Positions 5,550 through 7,442 of a DNA stretch of 7,442 nucleotides are shown piece after piece. The first letter of the stretch is position 1. Every line of letters starts with the position of its first letter. This stretch comes from Gammaproteobacteria bacterium (lineage in GTDB: Bacteria > Pseudomonadota > Gammaproteobacteria > Steroidobacterales > JACDCP01), in contig JACDCP010000159.1 of the NCBI GenBank assembly GCA_013817465.1, positions 1 to 7,442 on the forward strand, read 5' to 3'. The notes below the pieces were generated by a model. It had not been told where the DNA came from. It worked only from the letters and a program-made list of their open reading frames with translations, and searched no databases. A program made the translations under genes and the position numbers.

Positions 5550-6771
5550 CGCGTGCCCTCGTCCGATGGGCGGCAAGCGTGGGCATGTCCTTGTCACCAC
5601 GGCCGGACAGCCCTATGAGCAAACTGCTTCCCGCATGTTCGCGCGCCCAGCTCCGCGCTCCGGCCAGCGCATGCGCGCTTTCGAGCGCCGGCAGGATGCC
5701 CTCCGCCGAGCAGCACTCGTTCAAGGCTTCGAGTGCATCCTCATCGGAAGCCGTCACGTAAGACACGCGCCCGGTCATTTGCAGAAATGCATGCTCGGGT
5801 CCGACGCCGGGATAGTCGAGGCCCGCCGAGATGGAGTGCGTTTCCTGGACCTGGCCGTCGGCGTCGTGCAGGAGCATCGTGTAGCAACCATGAAGCACGC
5901 CGGGGCGTCCGGTCGCGAGCGTCGCTGCATTGTCACCCAGACGCAGGCCGCGCCCGCCGGCCTCGACGCCGAAGATGGCTACATCGTCAGCGCCCAGGAA
6001 AGCGTGAAAGAGACCGATGGCGTTCGAACCGCCGCCGACGCAGGCGAAAATGACGTCCGGCAGCCGCCCTGCCCGTTCCTCGATCTGCTGCCGGGCCTCG
6101 TCTCCGATAACGCGCTGCAGCTCCCGCACGAGATAAGGATAAGGATGCGGCCCCACCACGGAGCCGAGCAGGTAATAAGTGCCTTCGGGATCGGCCACCC
6201 AGTCACGCAACGCCTCGTCGATGGCGGCGCGCAGTGTGCGATCCCCACTTTCCACCGGGACCACGTCGGCGCCGAGGCGGCGTATGCGATCGACATTCGG
6301 CGCTTGGCGCTCCATGTCAATTGCGCCCATGTACACGCGACACGACAAGCCGACCCGGGCGCAGGCGGCAGCCGACGCCACGCCGTGCTGGCCCGCACCG
6401 GTCTCGGCAATGACACGCGAGACGCCGAGACGCCTCGCGAGCAGCGCCTGGCCGAGCGCGTTGTTGATCTTGTGCGCGCCCGTGTGGGCGAGATCCTCGC
6501 GCTTGAGCCAGACCTCCGCGCCCCAGCGCTCGCTCAGGCCGCGCGCATGAGTAAGCGCCGTCGGACGCCCGACCCAGTCGCGGAGCTCGCGGTCGAGCTC
6601 GGCGCGGAAATCCGCGGCGTGGAGATGCGCGCGCACGCCGGCCTCGAGGCGTTCGAGCGCCGGCATCAGCGTCTCCGGCACGTATCGGCCGCCGAACGGG
6701 CCGAAACGGCCGCACGCATCGGGATAACGACCGGCGAGCAGCTCCGCGAGCGAATCTTCATTGGCCTGCAT
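5536..6771 (-). CDS. trpB: Tryptophan synthase beta subunit
   Basis: This 411-residue, PLP-dependent enzyme condenses indole with serine to give tryptophan, in an alpha2-beta2 complex with TrpA. GRFGPFGGRYVPETLMPAL (21-39) is the family N-terminus. K101 in HTGAHKINNALGQ forms the PLP Schiff base. The catalytic Glu is E123 in AETGAGQHGVA, the phosphate-binding loop is GGGSNAIG (246-253), and the C-terminal SGRGDKDMPTL (389-399) is typical. It is a TrpB1-type, TrpA-partnered form. The ATG at 6771 shares one base with the trpF stop (TGATG), and no Shine-Dalgarno is visible, so translation probably depends on coupling. An in-frame start at 6849 would add 26 arginine-rich residues from inside trpF and is unlikely. 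The product is cytoplasmic and shows no missing catalytic residue. Confidence 0.98.
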   Translation of the reverse strand: MQANEDSLAELLAGRYPDACGRFGPFGGRYVPETLMPALERLEAGVRAHLHAADFRAELDRELRDWVGRPTALTHARGLSERWGAEVWLKREDLAHTGAHKINNALGQALLARRLGVSRVIAETGAGQHGVASAAACARVGLSCRVYMGAIDMERQAPNVDRIRRLGADVVPVESGDRTLRAAIDEALRDWVADPEGTYYLLGSVVGPHPYPYLVRELQRVIGDEARQQIEERAGRLPDVIFACVGGGSNAIGLFHAFLGADDVAIFGVEAGGRGLRLGDNAATLATGRPGVLHGCYTMLLHDADGQVQETHSISAGLDYPGVGPEHAFLQMTGRVSYVTASDEDALEALNECCSAEGILPALESAHALAGARSWAREHAGSSLLIGLSGRGDKDMPTLAAHRTRARDAAA

Positions 6772-7361
6772 CACAGTGCGTGCTCTGCAGCGCGCACGGC
6801 TGCCACGAATGCATGGATCTTCGCGGGGTCTTTGACGCCCGGAGCGCATTCGACGCCGCTGCTGACATCGACGCCGAACGGTCGCACAGAGCGGATCGCC
6901 TCACCGACGTTGGCGGCGCTGAGGCCGCCCGCCAGCACCACTCGCGTGCGCGCAGCGAGCTGCCCGGCCAGCGTCCAGTCGGAGCGCTCGCCACTACCGC
7001 ACCGTGGGCCTTCGAACAGTATCCAGTCCGGCAGGTCCTCATCGAGTGCCGCGCGCCACACAGGCAAAGCGCGGCAGTGTGGCGGCAACTCGAGCTCGTC
7101 GAAATCCGCAGCGTCCGTCTGCCAGATGCCGGGCCGAAACTGCGCGAGAATTCGCGCAACACAATCTTTATCGGGATGCTTTGTCACGGCGATGCGTTCG
7201 ATACCGGGCGGCAACGCTGCCGCCAGATTCGCGGCTGCACCCGGGCCGATTTCGCGAGAAGACGGCGCGAAGACAAAGCCGGCGGCATCGGCGCCGGCCT
7301 CCGCCACCGCTGCCACGGATCGCGCGTCAGTGAGCCCGCAGATCTTGATCCAGATGCCCAC
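6771..7361 (-). CDS. trpF: Phosphoribosylanthranilate isomerase, divergent form
   Basis: This 196-residue TIM-barrel enzyme performs the Amadori rearrangement of phosphoribosylanthranilate in tryptophan synthesis. The N-terminal KICGLTD (6-12) carries the catalytic Cys8, R36 matches the conserved phosphate-side Arg, and the C-terminal half keeps AGGLSAANV (144-152) and GVDVSSGVE (163-171). Two family landmarks differ. The usual QLHG motif is replaced around QTDAAD (81-86). The catalytic Asp of the LLDT segment is replaced by E117 in ILFEGPRCGSG, with the following loop about three residues shorter. I recall similar TrpF sequences in some gammaproteobacteria but cannot verify that here. The start is a GTG at 7361, two bases after the stop of the preceding frame, with no clear ribosome site. 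It is the first gene of the visible trpF-trpB-trpA run; trpE, G, D and C are not here. Confidence 0.94.
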   Translation of the reverse strand: MGIWIKICGLTDARSVAAVAEAGADAAGFVFAPSSREIGPGAAANLAAALPPGIERIAVTKHPDKDCVARILAQFRPGIWQTDAADFDELELPPHCRALPVWRAALDEDLPDWILFEGPRCGSGERSDWTLAGQLAARTRVVLAGGLSAANVGEAIRSVRPFGVDVSSGVECAPGVKDPAKIHAFVAAVRAAEHAL

Positions 7362-7363
7362 GG

Positions 7364-7442
7364 TCAGGGCACCGCAGCTTTCGCCGGCATCCGCTCGTGC
7401 GCCGCGCGGCGCCCCGCTTGCAGCATCGAGCGCACCAGGAGG
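7364..7442 (-). CDS. 3' end of an unidentified gene upstream of trpF (partial)
   Basis: On the minus strand one frame enters the window at 7441 and ends in TGA at 7366-7364, two bases before the trpF GTG, giving 25 residues that start LLVRSMLQAGRRAAHERM. The tight stop-start spacing suggests the last codons of the gene before trpF in the same operon. In many gammaproteobacteria that gene is truA, but this tail is too short and variable to confirm it. All three minus-strand frames are open in this short stretch, so the choice of frame is not secure. Confidence 0.4.
   Translation of the reverse strand, partial: LLVRSMLQAGRRAAHERMPAKAAVP

Noticed and set aside
6772..6849. Longer TrpB starting at 6849
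   Set aside because: The 26 extra residues come from inside trpF and are arginine-rich. The MQANEDSL start at 6771 sits at a TGATG coupling junction and gives a normal TrpB length.

Overview
This is a GC-rich window from a ubiquinone-making proteobacterium, most likely a gammaproteobacterium. The main clue is the order ubiE-ubiJ-ubiB, with a DUF971 gene directly upstream. A separate trpF-trpB-trpA cluster, split from the rest of the trp genes, also fits. No gene here fixes the genus.

Layout. Bases 1-140 are lower in GC and hold no gene I can name; a putative promoter with a small palindrome sits at 82-116. Bases 141-401 encode a RelB/DinJ-type ribbon-helix-helix antitoxin. Its expected partner starts in the usual TGATG overlap but survives only as a short, frameshifted YafQ/RelE-like remnant (401 to about 466), so the antitoxin looks orphaned. 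A plus-strand housekeeping run follows: DUF971 (488-874), ubiE (871-1641), ubiJ (1691-2347) and ubiB (2340-3986). Two of its three junctions overlap. UbiE is the C-methyltransferase of ubiquinone synthesis, UbiJ is a lipid-binding-type accessory factor, and UbiB is the atypical kinase/ATPase needed for the pathway.

After a 138-base convergent spacer the minus strand carries, in transcription order, the last 25 codons of an unidentified gene (7442-7364), trpF (7361-6771), trpB (6771-5536), trpA (5549-4764) and a LysE/RhtB-family amino-acid exporter (4753-4125). The exporter is broken by an apparent one-base deletion. TrpF, TrpB and TrpA catalyse the phosphoribosylanthranilate isomerase step and the two half-reactions of tryptophan synthase. 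The exporter starts 10 bases after the trpA stop, so it is probably transcribed with trp.

Most of the window is ordinary core metabolism. The points worth a second look are the eroded toxin beside an intact antitoxin and its candidate operator, the single-base lesion in the trp-linked exporter, and a divergent TrpF in which the usual catalytic Asp is replaced by Glu in a shortened loop. I saw no CRISPR array, tRNA, rRNA, insertion sequence or convincing new multi-gene system.
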